Under the pieces are notes generated by a model, which made no database searches, was not told the origin of the DNA, and saw nothing but the letters and a program-made list of their open reading frames with translations. From the NCBI GenBank assembly GCA_039030075.1, contig JBCCEW010000007.1, positions 1-64,000 of the forward strand: a DNA stretch of 64,000 bases. Reading direction: 5' to 3'. The DNA comes from Myxococcota bacterium. Lineage in GTDB: Bacteria; Myxococcota_A; UBA9160; SMWR01. This document shows positions 23,009 through 32,087 of this stretch, piece by piece. Made by a program: the position numbers and the translations under genes. How positions within the stretch are numbered: the stretch's first letter is position 1; every line of letters starts with the position of its first letter.

Positions 23009-25939
23009 CTAGAGCGGCACCTCGAGCTGCAGCAATCCGCTGTGGACCTGGCGCCCGTTGGCCAGGTAACCGCGGTAACGCAGCCCCACCAGCACACCGG
23101 ATCGATAGGGCTGAAAGGTCGTCCCCAGCTGAACGAGGACACCCTGGTCCCCGTCTTCGGCCTCGACTTCGAAGGGAGCCGCGCCAGGCGCGGCGGCGAG
23201 CTGCGCCTCGATGTCGCGATCCGCGTCCTGCCACGTCGAGTGCCAGCGGGCGTCGAGCTCCGCCCGCCAGACGCCGACACTCCACTCGAGGTAACGCCCC
23301 AGGTACGCGAAGCGCGTCAGCTGGGTACTCAGCCGGACGCCTGCCGTGGTTGCGAGCACGCCGTGGCTACGCGCGTCGACGCGCAGGGCGGCCGCACCGC
23401 CCCCACTCTCGGTCACCCGATCTTCGCGCAGCCAGGTGTACTCCACGGACCCGATCGGCTCGATGTCGAGACCGGCCATGAGCGGGAACGCGGCGCCCCC
23501 CTCGAGGCGCGCCAACACCCGGTCACTGTCGAAGTCGCCGCTCGCCGTGCTCACCAGGTTGCCGACGCGGATGTCGCGGTCCTGATCGTGGAATCCGTGG
23601 CCGTAGCCGACGACGCCCCGGACGTGGCCGTTCGCGATGGCCAGTCGCGCCGCCACGCCCAGCTCGAGGCTCGAGAACTCGCCGTCGCCGACGTCGTCCA
23701 CTTCGAGCGTGCCGAAGGTCCCGCCGAGGTATCCCGAGACCACCCAGGGCCCGAGGCGCCGGTCGACGCCCAGCGCGATCCCTCCGCCTGCGTGGTCGTA
23801 GTCGATGTGACCGCGGTCGCCGTCGCGGTTGCCGAGGCTGCCGACGGCGGCGACCCAAGGCTCCCAAGCCGATTCGGCGCAGGGAGACGACGCGATCTCA
23901 GGAGGCGACGCCTGCAGCGTGACGGGTTCACAGCGGGGTTCGCGTCCGGACACCACGTCGGCGACGGCGCGCGCCATCCACAAGTTGGCGCTCGTGTGCG
24001 CGTCGTAGGCTTCGGGGCTGAAGCTCGCGAGCGCATCGCCGAAGGCTGCGATGCCCAGCATGTCCAGCTGGGCGAGGAGATTACCGAGCGAGCCCGTGGG
24101 CGCCGAAGCGAGCGCGGCATCGAGGGCCTGGGCGACGGCGCTCGCATTCGGCGTGGTGGCCGCGCTGGCGTAAGGGTTGCGGGTGACCTGAAGTGACAGC
24201 TCGTTCGGCATCAGCGAGACGAGGTCGAAGTCGAGCACCGCGGTGTTGGCGGGCAGGCCGTCGACGCCGAAGCTGCCGATCAGGGTCCCCGCACGCACCA
24301 GGGGGAACACCGAGCCCGACGCGAGCGGGTTGGCCGGACTGAGGCGGAGCCGCGCGCCGCTGCCGATGTTGAGCGTGCCCGAGGTGTCGAAGACACCGCT
24401 CGTTCCGAGCGGATCCAGCGCGATGTCGAGGGTCGACCCGTCGTCGAGGGTGACGTCGCCGTTGACGGTCACCGGGCCACGCACCGCAACCACCGATCCC
24501 GTCTCGAAGGTGCTTCCGCCCGAGAAGGTGCCCGTGTTCGAGAGCGCCCAGGTTCCGGAAGAGACGGTGAGCGTTTCGAAGCCCGTCGCAGTCGACAGGT
24601 CGAAGCTGCCTTCGCCGATGCCCGCACCGAGTTCGAGGGCATCGGTTCCTGCGCCCCCATCGATCATGCCGGTGGTGGTGGCGCCGGTCTGGAGCATGAA
24701 CTGGTCGTTCCCACCGAGGAGCAACACGTTGCCCGTGATGGTGCCGCCGTGGGTGACGGTCTCGATGCCGGCGCTTCCCAGCACGGCCGGGCCCGAGACT
24801 CCTTCGATCGTTCCGGCGGCGTTGTTCGTGAGTACGTTGTCGGTCGCCCCGGCGTCCGCGCCAGAGAACGCGACCCCGACTGCGTCGCCGCGGATCGTGC
24901 CCGAGTTGATGATCGTGTTGCCGGTCCCCCCGGCACTCCCCGCGATCACGCCGACGCCTCCGGTGCCCGTCGCCTCGAGGGGCCCCGAATTGGTGAAGGT
25001 GTTGGAATCGAGCATGCGGACGCCGATGCCGCCGTTCCCCGAGACGAAGATGCCATCGGGGGGCGTGCTGGGAGCGGGGCTGTTCACGAACGTGTTGCCG
25101 TCTCCGGCATCGATGCCGACCCCGGTGCCGCCGGTGATGGAGATCTCACCGAAGTTGCCGCCGTTGACGTTGTCGTCGCCCATACGGACGCCCACGCCGC
25201 CCGGCGCCGAGATGGTGATGGTGCCGGAGCGGTCGTTGCCCACCGCAGCGTTTGCGTTGCCGGCGAGCACGCCGATGCTGTTGGCACCGTCGAGGGTGAG
25301 GTCGCCGTTGTTCACCACGAGCGCGTTGTCGTTGCCCCCCACGATGCCGCGACTGTCGTCGCCCGACAGCTGGATGCTCCCCGAGCCGGTCGCGTCGGTA
25401 TCGTTCGCGACCACGTTGTCGGTATCGCCCACGCGCAGCCCGATCGCTCCTGCTTGGGTCGAGGTGATCATCCCGAGATTGCGGAGGGTGCTCTCCTGCA
25501 TCATCGCGGCGTCGCCGTTGCCCGCGTCGACGCCCACCGTGTTCGCGGCGTTCAGGTTCAGCGTGGCGCCGTTCTCGATCCTGACCGTGTTGTCGTTCGC
25601 GCCGTCGCCCACGACGATCGCGCGACCGCCCGCGGCGTCGATCGTGACCTCACCACCGCTCTGCACGGTCACCGTGCTGCCGTTGTTCAGCACGATCGTG
25701 TCCGGGTTGGCGCCGTTCGTGACCGTCGCGCCGTTCAGCACGTTGAGCGTGAGATCGTCGGTCGCGCCGGCGTTGTAGCCGTCGGGATCGGCGCCGTCGC
25801 AGTCGATGGTGGTGGCCATCATCATGTTGGGCGCACACTGGGCCTCTACCGGCTCGCTCGAAGCCAGGAGGGAAACCACTGTCAGCGCCAGGAGCCAGGC
25901 AAACCGGTCGATCGAGGGGCGCAGCGTGTCTCTCCCCAC
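23009..25939 (-). CDS. Autotransporter (type V secretion) with repeat passenger
   Basis: 976-aa outer-membrane autotransporter starting at GTG 25939, with a signal peptide (WLLALTVVSLLASSEPVEA). The passenger (about 40-640) is Gly/Asn/Thr-rich and built of at least nine degenerate repeats with a G-[VI]-x-x-G-[DN]-x-N core (GVDAGNGDA, GLRVGDTDN, GVLAGNANA, GVRMGDDN, GIDAGDGNTF), probably a beta-helix. An autochaperone-like region (GSGARLRLSPANPLASG) precedes the C-terminal beta-barrel (about 710-976: WEPWVAAVGSLGNRDGD onward). It ends in Leu rather than Phe. Role unknown, perhaps adhesion. Confidence 0.88.
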   Translation of the reverse strand: MGRDTLRPSIDRFAWLLALTVVSLLASSEPVEAQCAPNMMMATTIDCDGADPDGYNAGATDDLTLNVLNGATVTNGANPDTIVLNNGSTVTVQSGGEVTIDAAGGRAIVVGDGANDNTVRIENGATLNLNAANTVGVDAGNGDAAMMQESTLRNLGMITSTQAGAIGLRVGDTDNVVANDTDATGSGSIQLSGDDSRGIVGGNDNALVVNNGDLTLDGANSIGVLAGNANAAVGNDRSGTITISAPGGVGVRMGDDNVNGGNFGEISITGGTGVGIDAGDGNTFVNSPAPSTPPDGIFVSGNGGIGVRMLDSNTFTNSGPLEATGTGGVGVIAGSAGGTGNTIINSGTIRGDAVGVAFSGADAGATDNVLTNNAAGTIEGVSGPAVLGSAGIETVTHGGTITGNVLLLGGNDQFMLQTGATTTGMIDGGAGTDALELGAGIGEGSFDLSTATGFETLTVSSGTWALSNTGTFSGGSTFETGSVVAVRGPVTVNGDVTLDDGSTLDIALDPLGTSGVFDTSGTLNIGSGARLRLSPANPLASGSVFPLVRAGTLIGSFGVDGLPANTAVLDFDLVSLMPNELSLQVTRNPYASAATTPNASAVAQALDAALASAPTGSLGNLLAQLDMLGIAAFGDALASFSPEAYDAHTSANLWMARAVADVVSGREPRCEPVTLQASPPEIASSPCAESAWEPWVAAVGSLGNRDGDRGHIDYDHAGGGIALGVDRRLGPWVVSGYLGGTFGTLEVDDVGDGEFSSLELGVAARLAIANGHVRGVVGYGHGFHDQDRDIRVGNLVSTASGDFDSDRVLARLEGGAAFPLMAGLDIEPIGSVEYTWLREDRVTESGGGAAALRVDARSHGVLATTAGVRLSTQLTRFAYLGRYLEWSVGVWRAELDARWHSTWQDADRDIEAQLAAAPGAAPFEVEAEDGDQGVLVQLGTTFQPYRSGVLVGLRYRGYLANGRQVHSGLLQLEVPL

Positions 25940-26098
25940 CCCCCGGTGGCTCGCGACGGGGTGCGGCGTGGCCGCACCCGACCCTGGCGAGAGCCAAGGC
26001 CGAACACCGTTCTAACATGCCGGCGGCATTGGAGGAAGTCCCTGATTTCGCAGGGCTCCTGGGCTCTGGGGAGGGCGCCGAAGGCGCTGCTGGGAGCG

Positions 26099-26353
26099 TC
26101 AGGAGACGCGCGTCGCCGTTTCGGGAGCCGCTTCGTCGGCCCTTGGCTCGAGCTCGAAATCGCGGATTCGGCGCCAGACGACCCACACGATGCCGCCCAC
26201 GAGCGCCACCGGCAGGACGCTCAGGAACAGCGTCGTCACGATGAAGGCCGTCCTGCTCTCTTCGCCGCCGCCGTAGCAGACGGCGCATGCCGAGGCGGCG
26301 TCGGGCGCGAGCGCCCAGATGGCGAGCAGGAAGAGCGCGAGGAGCGAGCGCAT
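26099..26353 (-). CDS. Small membrane protein of the cytochrome oxidase operon
   Basis: 84-aa protein with a signal-like N-terminus (RSLLALFLLAIWALAPDAASA), then the cysteine pair CAVCYGGGEESR, one TM segment (FIVTTLFLSVLPVALVGGIVWVVW) and a charged C-terminus. ATG shares a base with the stop of the upstream subunit-III-like gene, so translation is coupled. The C-x-x-C may bind metal or heme or act in redox chemistry; function not known. I recall similar small proteins next to oxidase genes in related bacteria but cannot verify this. Confidence 0.8.
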   Translation of the reverse strand: MRSLLALFLLAIWALAPDAASACAVCYGGGEESRTAFIVTTLFLSVLPVALVGGIVWVVWRRIRDFELEPRADEAAPETATRVS

Positions 26354-26943
26354 CAGGTGTAGACCAACACGTAGAGGACGGGCCAGAGCCCCACCACGAA
26401 GAGCCAGAAGATCTGCGCCGCCGAGAAGCGGCTGGCCGACAGGAAGCCGCTCTGGAGGCGCCAGAAGGCATGGCCCAGAAGCGCCAGACCGATCACGGCG
26501 TGCAGCGCGTGCATGCCCACGATCAGGTAGAAGAAGCTGCCGTGATTGCTGGAGGTGATCGTGAGGCCCTGGGTCAGCATCAGCGCCCACTCGTAGCCCT
26601 GGAAGAGCACGAAGAAGGTGCCGAGGCCCATGGCGATCGCCAGGGGTCGCAGCGCGCTCGCGGGCGTCTCTTCGAAGGCGCGCTTCGCGCGCCACAGGAA
26701 CACGCCGCTCACGAGCAGCGCGACCGTGTTGAAGGCGGTCTCTTCGACGGGCAGCCGCGGCTGGCCCGGCGGCGGCCAGGCGCCGGTCGAGCTCGCCTTC
26801 ACGATCAGGAAGGCGCTGATCAGGCCCGCGAACATCATCGCCTCGGTGACGACGAAGATGCTCATTCCGAGCACGGCGCTGGGCAGCGCCGGCGGCGGGC
26901 GGGGATCACTGATGACGCGGAGGTCGGCGGAGGAACGGGCCAT
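26353..26943 (-). CDS. Heme-copper oxidase subunit III-like protein (second copy)
   Basis: 196-aa membrane protein of the COX3/CyoC family with about five TM segments. Typical features are IFVVTEAMMFAGLISAFLIVK at the first helix and FQGYEWALM and GMHALHAVIGLALL in the later helices. It is the second subunit-III-like gene in the operon (the first is at 27372) and clearly diverged from it. It may serve an accessory oxidase assembly role or a different oxidase form. 75 bp separate it from the subunit IV gene. Confidence 0.85.
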   Translation of the reverse strand: MARSSADLRVISDPRPPPALPSAVLGMSIFVVTEAMMFAGLISAFLIVKASSTGAWPPPGQPRLPVEETAFNTVALLVSGVFLWRAKRAFEETPASALRPLAIAMGLGTFFVLFQGYEWALMLTQGLTITSSNHGSFFYLIVGMHALHAVIGLALLGHAFWRLQSGFLSASRFSAAQIFWLFVVGLWPVLYVLVYT

Positions 26944-27018
26944 GGGGAATGGCTTCCAGAATCCGCTGGCTCTCCGGGAGACCCGGAGCGGACCGAAGGC
27001 TTGGCGCCGAGGCGCCGC

Positions 27019-27354
27019 CTAGTGGGGTTGGACGCTGCTCTCCTGGGCGACGAAGGGCTTCACCCAGTTGTCACCCTCCCACTTCATCACGTCGGGAGCC
27101 ACCGCCGTGAAGAAGAGGAACATGAAGACGAGCATAGTGGCCAGCAGGTAGATCACCCATCGCGCCTCGATGTTGAGGTGCATGAAGTGCTTGCAGACCA
27201 GGAAGGCCTTCACGATCGCCACGCCGAAGGCGGTGATCAGGGTGAGCCACCAGATCTCGGCGAACGGGCCCACGACGCTGACGACCAGCAGAACCAGCAG
27301 CGTGTAGTAGATCTTCCAGTAGTGAGAGTCGTCGTGATGTGCGGCTTCGGACAT
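27019..27354 (-). CDS. Cytochrome c oxidase subunit IV family protein
   Basis: 111-aa membrane protein with three TM segments: IYYTLLVLLVVSVVGPFAEI, TLITAFGVAIVKAFLVCKHF and WVIYLLATMLVFMFLFFTAV. KAFLVCKHFMHL is the hallmark of the small bacterial subunit IV (COX4_pro/CyoD-like). ATG 27354 gives the normal length and lies 17 bases after the subunit III stop. It stabilises the oxidase complex in the cytoplasmic membrane. Confidence 0.88.
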   Translation of the reverse strand: MSEAAHHDDSHYWKIYYTLLVLLVVSVVGPFAEIWWLTLITAFGVAIVKAFLVCKHFMHLNIEARWVIYLLATMLVFMFLFFTAVAPDVMKWEGDNWVKPFVAQESSVQPH

Positions 27355-27371
27355 GGCTTGCCTCGTCTCAG

Positions 27372-27941
27372 CTACTTGGCGATGTAGAGAAGGGGAAAGA
27401 GGAAGATCCAGACGACGTCGACGAAGTGCCAGTAGATCCCGATCAGCTCCACCCGGTGGAGCTCGAGGTTCTTCGCCGCGTCCTTGGCCACGATGAGCAT
27501 GATGATCGCGCCCGCGATGACGTGCAGGGCGTGGATGCCGGCTGCCGTGTAGTAGAACGACCAGAAGGTGTTCGACTGCAGCGTGTAGCCGTGGCTGATC
27601 TCCGTGTACCACTCGAAGGCCTTCACGCAGATGAACATCACCGCACCGAGGCAGGTCACGTAGAGCAGCTTCGCTGCCCGCTTCCCATCGCCCCGCTCGG
27701 CTGCCTGGTGGGCGAGCACGGCCGAGAGGCTCGAGGAGAGCAGCACCAGCGTGTTGAAACCGCCGATGCGCCAGTCGGTCACGGCCGCCTGGTCCGCCCA
27801 CTCGGGGTGCGCGAATCGCTGCATGATGTAGGAGGCCAAGAGGCCTCCGAAGATCACGATTTCCGAGGCCACCACCCACCAGACGGCGAGCCGTCCAGTG
27901 GGGATCCCGGTAGCACTGCGGGTGTTGGCAATGGGTCGCAT
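27372..27941 (-). CDS. coxC: Cytochrome c oxidase subunit III
   Basis: 189-aa subunit III of the short (five-helix) type. Motifs are VASEIVIFGGLLASYIM, FEWYTEISHGYT, YYTAAGIHALHVIAGAIIMLIV and the C-terminal YWHFVDVVWIFLFPLLYI, the standard end of this family. It follows subunit I with a 15-base gap. It is the main subunit III of the operon. Confidence 0.93.
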   Translation of the reverse strand: MRPIANTRSATGIPTGRLAVWWVVASEIVIFGGLLASYIMQRFAHPEWADQAAVTDWRIGGFNTLVLLSSSLSAVLAHQAAERGDGKRAAKLLYVTCLGAVMFICVKAFEWYTEISHGYTLQSNTFWSFYYTAAGIHALHVIAGAIIMLIVAKDAAKNLELHRVELIGIYWHFVDVVWIFLFPLLYIAK

Positions 27942-27956
27942 GATCGTATGGGCTTC

Positions 27957-29666
27957 CTAGTTGGGTTCGTTCTGCGGCCAGAAGTCCTTGTCGCGGCCGG
28001 GCACCTGATACTCGTAGGGGCCGCGATAGACCGTCGGCAGCTCCTTCCAGTTGCCGTGACCCGGGGGCGACTCGGTCGTCCACTCGAGCGTCGTCGAGTT
28101 CCACGGGTTCGGCCCCGCGTCCTTCCCCTTCCGCAGGCTCATGAAGAAGTTGTAGATGAACACGAACTGGAAGAGCAGCATGATCACCAGCGACACGGTC
28201 GCGAACACGCGGACGTCCTGGTACTGCGCCAACTCGGGGTACTGGGTGAAGTCATGGATGCGGCGGTGCTGGCCGGCCGCGCCCAGTACGAAGAGTGGGA
28301 TGAAGATGCAATTGAAGGGGATGATCGTTCCCCAGAAGTGAATCTTCCCCAGCGTGTCGTTCATCATCTTCCCGAACATCTTCGGGTACCAGAACGTCAC
28401 GCCCGCGTAGACCCCGATGATCGCGATCGGGAAGAACGTGTAGTGGAAGTGGGCCAGCACGAAGTAGGTGTCGTGGAAGTAGATGTCCGCGCCACTCGCG
28501 CCCAGGAAGATGCCCGTGACACCGCCGATCAGGAACTCGGCGATGAACGCCAGGGCCCAGAGCATGGGTGTCTTCAGGCGGATGTCACCGCCGTAGAGTG
28601 TCGCGATGTAGACGAACATCATCTCGGCGATGGGAATCGAGATGAGCAGCGTCGTGATCGTGAAGACGTGGGCCATGCGGGGATCGATGCCCGCGATGAA
28701 CTGGTGGTGCGCCCACACCGTGAAGCTGAGGACGCCGGTGCCGAAGGTGGTGTAGAGCACCGTGCGGTAGGCGAAGAGCTTCTTGCGCGCGAACACGCAC
28801 ATCACCTCGGCGGTGATGCCCGTGGCCGGCAGCAGCACGACGTAGACCTCGGGGTGCCCGAAGAACCAGAAGAGGTGCTGCCAGAGGATCGGATCGCCAC
28901 CCGCGTTCGGATCGAAGAAGTGGGTGCCGAGGTTCTGGTCCATGAAGAGCATGATCGCGCCGGCGATCAGGGGCCCGACCGAAGCCATGAACAGGATGCT
29001 CGCGACCACGATCATCCAGACCACCATCGGAATGTCGTACAGCTTCATCCCCGGGGCCCGCGAGTTCATCGCGGTGGTGACGAAGTTGATGCCGCCGATC
29101 AGGAACGCCACGAACTCGAGTGCGACGGCTGTGATCCATAACGACGACCCGAGTGGTGTCAGGCTGTATTCGTGTTTCGCCGAGAGCGGCGGGTAGGACG
29201 TCCAGGCGCCTCCGAAGCCCCCGTTCTCTACGACGAAGGACGCCAGCAAGACGACCGCCGAAAGCAGGAAGATCTGATAGCTGAGCCGATTCAGCTTCGG
29301 GAAGACCATGTCGTCGCAGCCGATCATCAGCGGGATCAGGAAGTTCCCGAAGGCCGCGATCAACACGGGCATGGCCACCCAGAAGATCATGATCGCGCCG
29401 TGGTTGGTGATCAGCGCGTTGTATTCCGCCGGCGTGACGATTCCCCAGAAGGGCACGTCCATGCCGGGGAAGGCCAGCTGCATGCGGAAGGCGTAGGCGA
29501 AGAAACCGCCGATGAGCGCCATGAACATGCCCGTGAACATGTATTGCATGCCGATCATCTTGTGGTCGGTGGAGAAGACGTACTTGCTCCAGAACGTCTC
29601 TTCGTGGTGGTGGTCGTGGCCGTGGTCGTCGCCCGCGTGGGTCCCGACGTCGATGGTCTCCGCCAT
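27957..29666 (-). CDS. coxA: Cytochrome c oxidase subunit I
   Basis: 569-aa catalytic subunit that reduces O2 to water and pumps protons. It has the subunit I core of twelve TM segments. The active-site segment WFFGHPEVYVVLLPATG contains the A-family Glu, the Cu-B His and the cross-linked Tyr; AHHQFIAG gives the Cu-B His pair; VLAHFHYT holds heme ligands. A His-rich N-terminus (GDDHGHDHHHEE) is notable and could bind copper. Not fused to subunit III. Confidence 0.97.
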   Translation of the reverse strand: MAETIDVGTHAGDDHGHDHHHEETFWSKYVFSTDHKMIGMQYMFTGMFMALIGGFFAYAFRMQLAFPGMDVPFWGIVTPAEYNALITNHGAIMIFWVAMPVLIAAFGNFLIPLMIGCDDMVFPKLNRLSYQIFLLSAVVLLASFVVENGGFGGAWTSYPPLSAKHEYSLTPLGSSLWITAVALEFVAFLIGGINFVTTAMNSRAPGMKLYDIPMVVWMIVVASILFMASVGPLIAGAIMLFMDQNLGTHFFDPNAGGDPILWQHLFWFFGHPEVYVVLLPATGITAEVMCVFARKKLFAYRTVLYTTFGTGVLSFTVWAHHQFIAGIDPRMAHVFTITTLLISIPIAEMMFVYIATLYGGDIRLKTPMLWALAFIAEFLIGGVTGIFLGASGADIYFHDTYFVLAHFHYTFFPIAIIGVYAGVTFWYPKMFGKMMNDTLGKIHFWGTIIPFNCIFIPLFVLGAAGQHRRIHDFTQYPELAQYQDVRVFATVSLVIMLLFQFVFIYNFFMSLRKGKDAGPNPWNSTTLEWTTESPPGHGNWKELPTVYRGPYEYQVPGRDKDFWPQNEPN

Positions 29667-29694
29667 AGCTTCCCTCTCCGGTCCTTCGCTCGCG

Positions 29695-30384
29695 CTAGTT
29701 GGCCGACGCGATCGACGCGACCGGTGAATTCTCGTGCATCCAGGAGGCGTGCTCGGCCGCCGACTGGACCTTGATCCGGGCCCTCATCACTCCGTGGCCG
29801 ATTCCACAGATCTCGGCGCACTGGATGTCCCACTCGCCCGTCTTCGTCGCCTTCCACCAGCCGCTGATGATGCGGCCGGGGATGGCGTCCTGCTTCAGGC
29901 GGAACACCGGCACGGAGAAGTCGTGCAGCACGTCGCGCGACTCGAGCTGGAAGTGATAGACCTTCCCGACCTCGGTATTCAGCGACTCGACGGTCTTGAT
30001 GTCGTCGGCGGTGTCGAGCTCCCCGTCCGGGCCGGGGTGAACGAAGCTCCAGGCCCACTGCTGACCGATGATGCGCACGGTGGCGTCGGCCGGCGGCAGC
30101 GTCTGCTTCACGTCCACCCACACCCGGACGGCGCCGATGATGATGAATATGTCGCAGACCAGGACGAGGAAGTGCGGGATCGTGATGAAGCGCTTCTGAT
30201 GCTTCTCCTCGCCCGTGATGTACTCGCCCTTGTGACCTTCGCGGTGGCGGAACTTGAAGATCAGGTAGAAGAAGACGAACTCCGCTACGAGGAACCAGAC
30301 ACCCACGAACCAGGCGATCAGATTGATCAGCCCGTCGATGTCGCCCGCGTAGGTGGAGACCTGCTCGAGATAGCGCTCGATCAC
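29695..30384 (-). CDS. coxB: Cytochrome c oxidase subunit II
   Basis: 229-aa subunit II with two N-terminal TM segments and a periplasmic cupredoxin domain. The Cu-A site is complete: His in VLHDFSVPVF, then CAEICGIGH (Cys-x-Glu-x-Cys-x3-His) and a Met in HGVMRA. The aromatic electron-entry patch is GQQWAWSF. There is no fused cytochrome c domain, so electrons must come from a separate cytochrome, most likely the diheme protein encoded upstream. Confidence 0.95.
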   Translation of the reverse strand: MIERYLEQVSTYAGDIDGLINLIAWFVGVWFLVAEFVFFYLIFKFRHREGHKGEYITGEEKHQKRFITIPHFLVLVCDIFIIIGAVRVWVDVKQTLPPADATVRIIGQQWAWSFVHPGPDGELDTADDIKTVESLNTEVGKVYHFQLESRDVLHDFSVPVFRLKQDAIPGRIISGWWKATKTGEWDIQCAEICGIGHGVMRARIKVQSAAEHASWMHENSPVASIASAN

Positions 30385-30393
30385 CGCGTGCTC

Positions 30394-30498
30394 CTACAGA
30401 ATGAAGATGAACACCACGGCGCAGAACGCCGCGATGCCAGCAATGCTGACGACGAAGGTGCGTGTGGCGAGCTCGTCGGGCTCGTAGGCCTTGCCCAT
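30394..30498 (-). CDS. 34-residue single-TM peptide of the oxidase operon
   Basis: Very short gene between the diheme cytochrome c and subunit II genes; its stop is 9 bases before the subunit II start. The peptide has a charged head (MGKAYEPDELATRT) and one TM helix (FVVSIAGIAAFCAVVFIFIL). Position, clean start and composition suggest a real oxidase accessory subunit comparable in kind to CcoQ/CydX-type peptides, although not their homologue by eye. Confidence 0.7.
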   Translation of the reverse strand: MGKAYEPDELATRTFVVSIAGIAAFCAVVFIFIL

Positions 30499-30545
30499 GC
30501 TTCGGGCTCCTTGGGGGTCGGGAATTCGTTTGGGTGGAAGGGGCG

Positions 30546-31256
30546 CTACTCGCCGGAGAGCGTCCCGATGTAGGCGATCACGTCGAGCATCTGCTGCTCG
30601 TCGGCCAGGGTCATCGACATCGGCCGCATCAGCGCGCCAGTCGTGTCGAGCGGGTTGGTGCCGCGGATGCCGGCCTTGAAGGCCTTCAACGCCCACAGCT
30701 GGTACCAGTCGCTCATGCCCGCGAGCGGCGGGGCGTTGAGGGCCTGGTTCCCCTGGCCGTTCTGGCCGTGGCAGGCGGTGCAGGGCAGGTACTTCGCCTT
30801 GCCAGCCTCGGGGTCTCCCCCTTCGAGGATGGCTACGGGCTCCGCCTTTTCCATGTTGGCCACGAACTCAGCGACGGCGACGACGTCGCTGTCCTGCTTC
30901 AGCCACAACGACATCGGGCGCATGCGCATGCCCGGAATGTCGTCGAAATGGGTGCCGCGGGCGCCGTTCTTGAACTTCTTGAGCTGACCCTCGACGAACC
31001 ACTGGGGCAGACCGGCGATCGACGGTGCCAGGGCCATCGGATTGCCGGCGCCGTTCTCGCCGTGGCACTGGGCGCAGAGCGCGTAGAGCTTCTCACCGCG
31101 CTCGGGGTCGACGGCCACCGCCGCGGCGGTCTCGTCCTGGGCATTCGCGTCGACGGGGGCACTCAGCTGGGTGGCCGCCAGGGCCAGGCCGAGGAGAGCC
31201 GCGACTCCGAGAGCACGGGAGGCGTGGCGCACCAAGGTCGCGTTCGTTCGGTTCAT
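30546..31256 (-). CDS. Diheme cytochrome c
   Basis: 236-aa exported cytochrome with two class-I domains. The signal peptide ends near DANAQ (residues about 15-40). Heme sites are CAQCH (domain 1) and CTACH (domain 2), and the probable axial Met ligands lie in GMRMRPMS and LMRPMSMT. The two halves resemble each other, as in cytochrome c4 types. As first gene of the oxidase cluster it is the likely electron donor to Cu-A. Confidence 0.93.
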   Translation of the reverse strand: MNRTNATLVRHASRALGVAALLGLALAATQLSAPVDANAQDETAAAVAVDPERGEKLYALCAQCHGENGAGNPMALAPSIAGLPQWFVEGQLKKFKNGARGTHFDDIPGMRMRPMSLWLKQDSDVVAVAEFVANMEKAEPVAILEGGDPEAGKAKYLPCTACHGQNGQGNQALNAPPLAGMSDWYQLWALKAFKAGIRGTNPLDTTGALMRPMSMTLADEQQMLDVIAYIGTLSGE

Positions 31257-31637
31257 CCGCTCCAACCGATCTAGCGCCACGCTCGGACCGAGCGCCGCGC
31301 CCCTCTCCCGTTTCGGGTGGGGCCGCACTCGAGCGTCGAGACCGTGACGTGTTGGCGTGACGTATTGGGTTCGATGGCCCGGGCGGGCTCGCCCGGAGCT
31401 ATCGGCAAGGGCCGTCCGACGCACGAGGTCTGCGGTCGGGGGCGTTTGCGCAGGGACGGGTAGCCCACCGGCCGGACGCGTTCAAGGCCGTTTCAGCACT
31501 GATCCGGTGCGGTTTTCCCTAGACAAACCCAGGGTTTGCGCCGGAATCGAGGGACCGTCGCGGGCGCCTGGGCCGGCCTGCGGAGCGGGTCCGAAAAGTG
31601 ACTCGGGTTCGCGTGTCCCAGGCCCCGGAAAGCGCGC
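31257..31637. other. Intergenic region upstream of the oxidase operon
   Basis: 381 bp between the DUF420 gene and the cytochrome c gene; it should contain the oxidase promoter. No clear promoter boxes, hairpins or small genes were identified by eye. Confidence 0.4.
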
Positions 31638-32069
31638 TCAGGGGCCCGGATTGAAGGGGTAGAGCAGCAGATAGATCGCCACGCCGGTGACCGAGACGTA
31701 CATCCAGATCGGCCAGGCGATCCGGGCCAGGCGGCGGTGACGGTCGATCTCGCCGCGCAGGCCGTAGCGGATCAGCATCAAGGCAAATACGGGGACGGTC
31801 ATCGCGAGGAGGACGTGGCTCGCCAGGAAAACCAGGTAGGCGGCCTTGGCGAGCCCCTCGGCGTGGAAGGTCGTGTTCTCGAAGTTCCGCCCGATCTTGT
31901 GGGCCAGGTAGCAGGCCAGGAACACGGCCGAGACGCCGAATGCGCTGATCATCGTGCGCTTGTGGGCTTCGATCTGACCAGCCCGGATGAGCGCGCGCCC
32001 GCGCAGCAGCAGCACGGTGGCCACCGCGTTCAGACACGCGTTCAGCGTGGGCAGGAAGGGGACGTCCAT
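31638..32069 (-). CDS. DUF420 family membrane protein
   Basis: 143-aa protein with four TM segments and the family signatures LPTLNACLNAVATVLLL, HKRTMISAFGVSAVF and FLASHVLLAM. His residues in these helices are conserved in the family. DUF420 genes are commonly next to heme-copper oxidase genes and are thought to help oxidase assembly or electron flow; the exact role is unknown. It precedes the oxidase operon on the same strand. Confidence 0.87.
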   Translation of the reverse strand: MDVPFLPTLNACLNAVATVLLLRGRALIRAGQIEAHKRTMISAFGVSAVFLACYLAHKIGRNFENTTFHAEGLAKAAYLVFLASHVLLAMTVPVFALMLIRYGLRGEIDRHRRLARIAWPIWMYVSVTGVAIYLLLYPFNPGP

Positions 32070-32087
32070 CTCGCTCGGTGCCCGCGT

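Noticed and set aside
24243-25778. 511-codon plus-strand frame opposite the autotransporter
   Set aside because: Mirror of a repetitive high-GC gene; Pro/Ser-rich without motif, while the minus frame has signal peptide, repeats and barrel.
27339-29141. 600-codon plus-strand frame opposite cytochrome oxidase subunits
   Set aside because: Glu/His/Arg-rich antisense frame; the minus strand encodes unmistakable subunits I and III.
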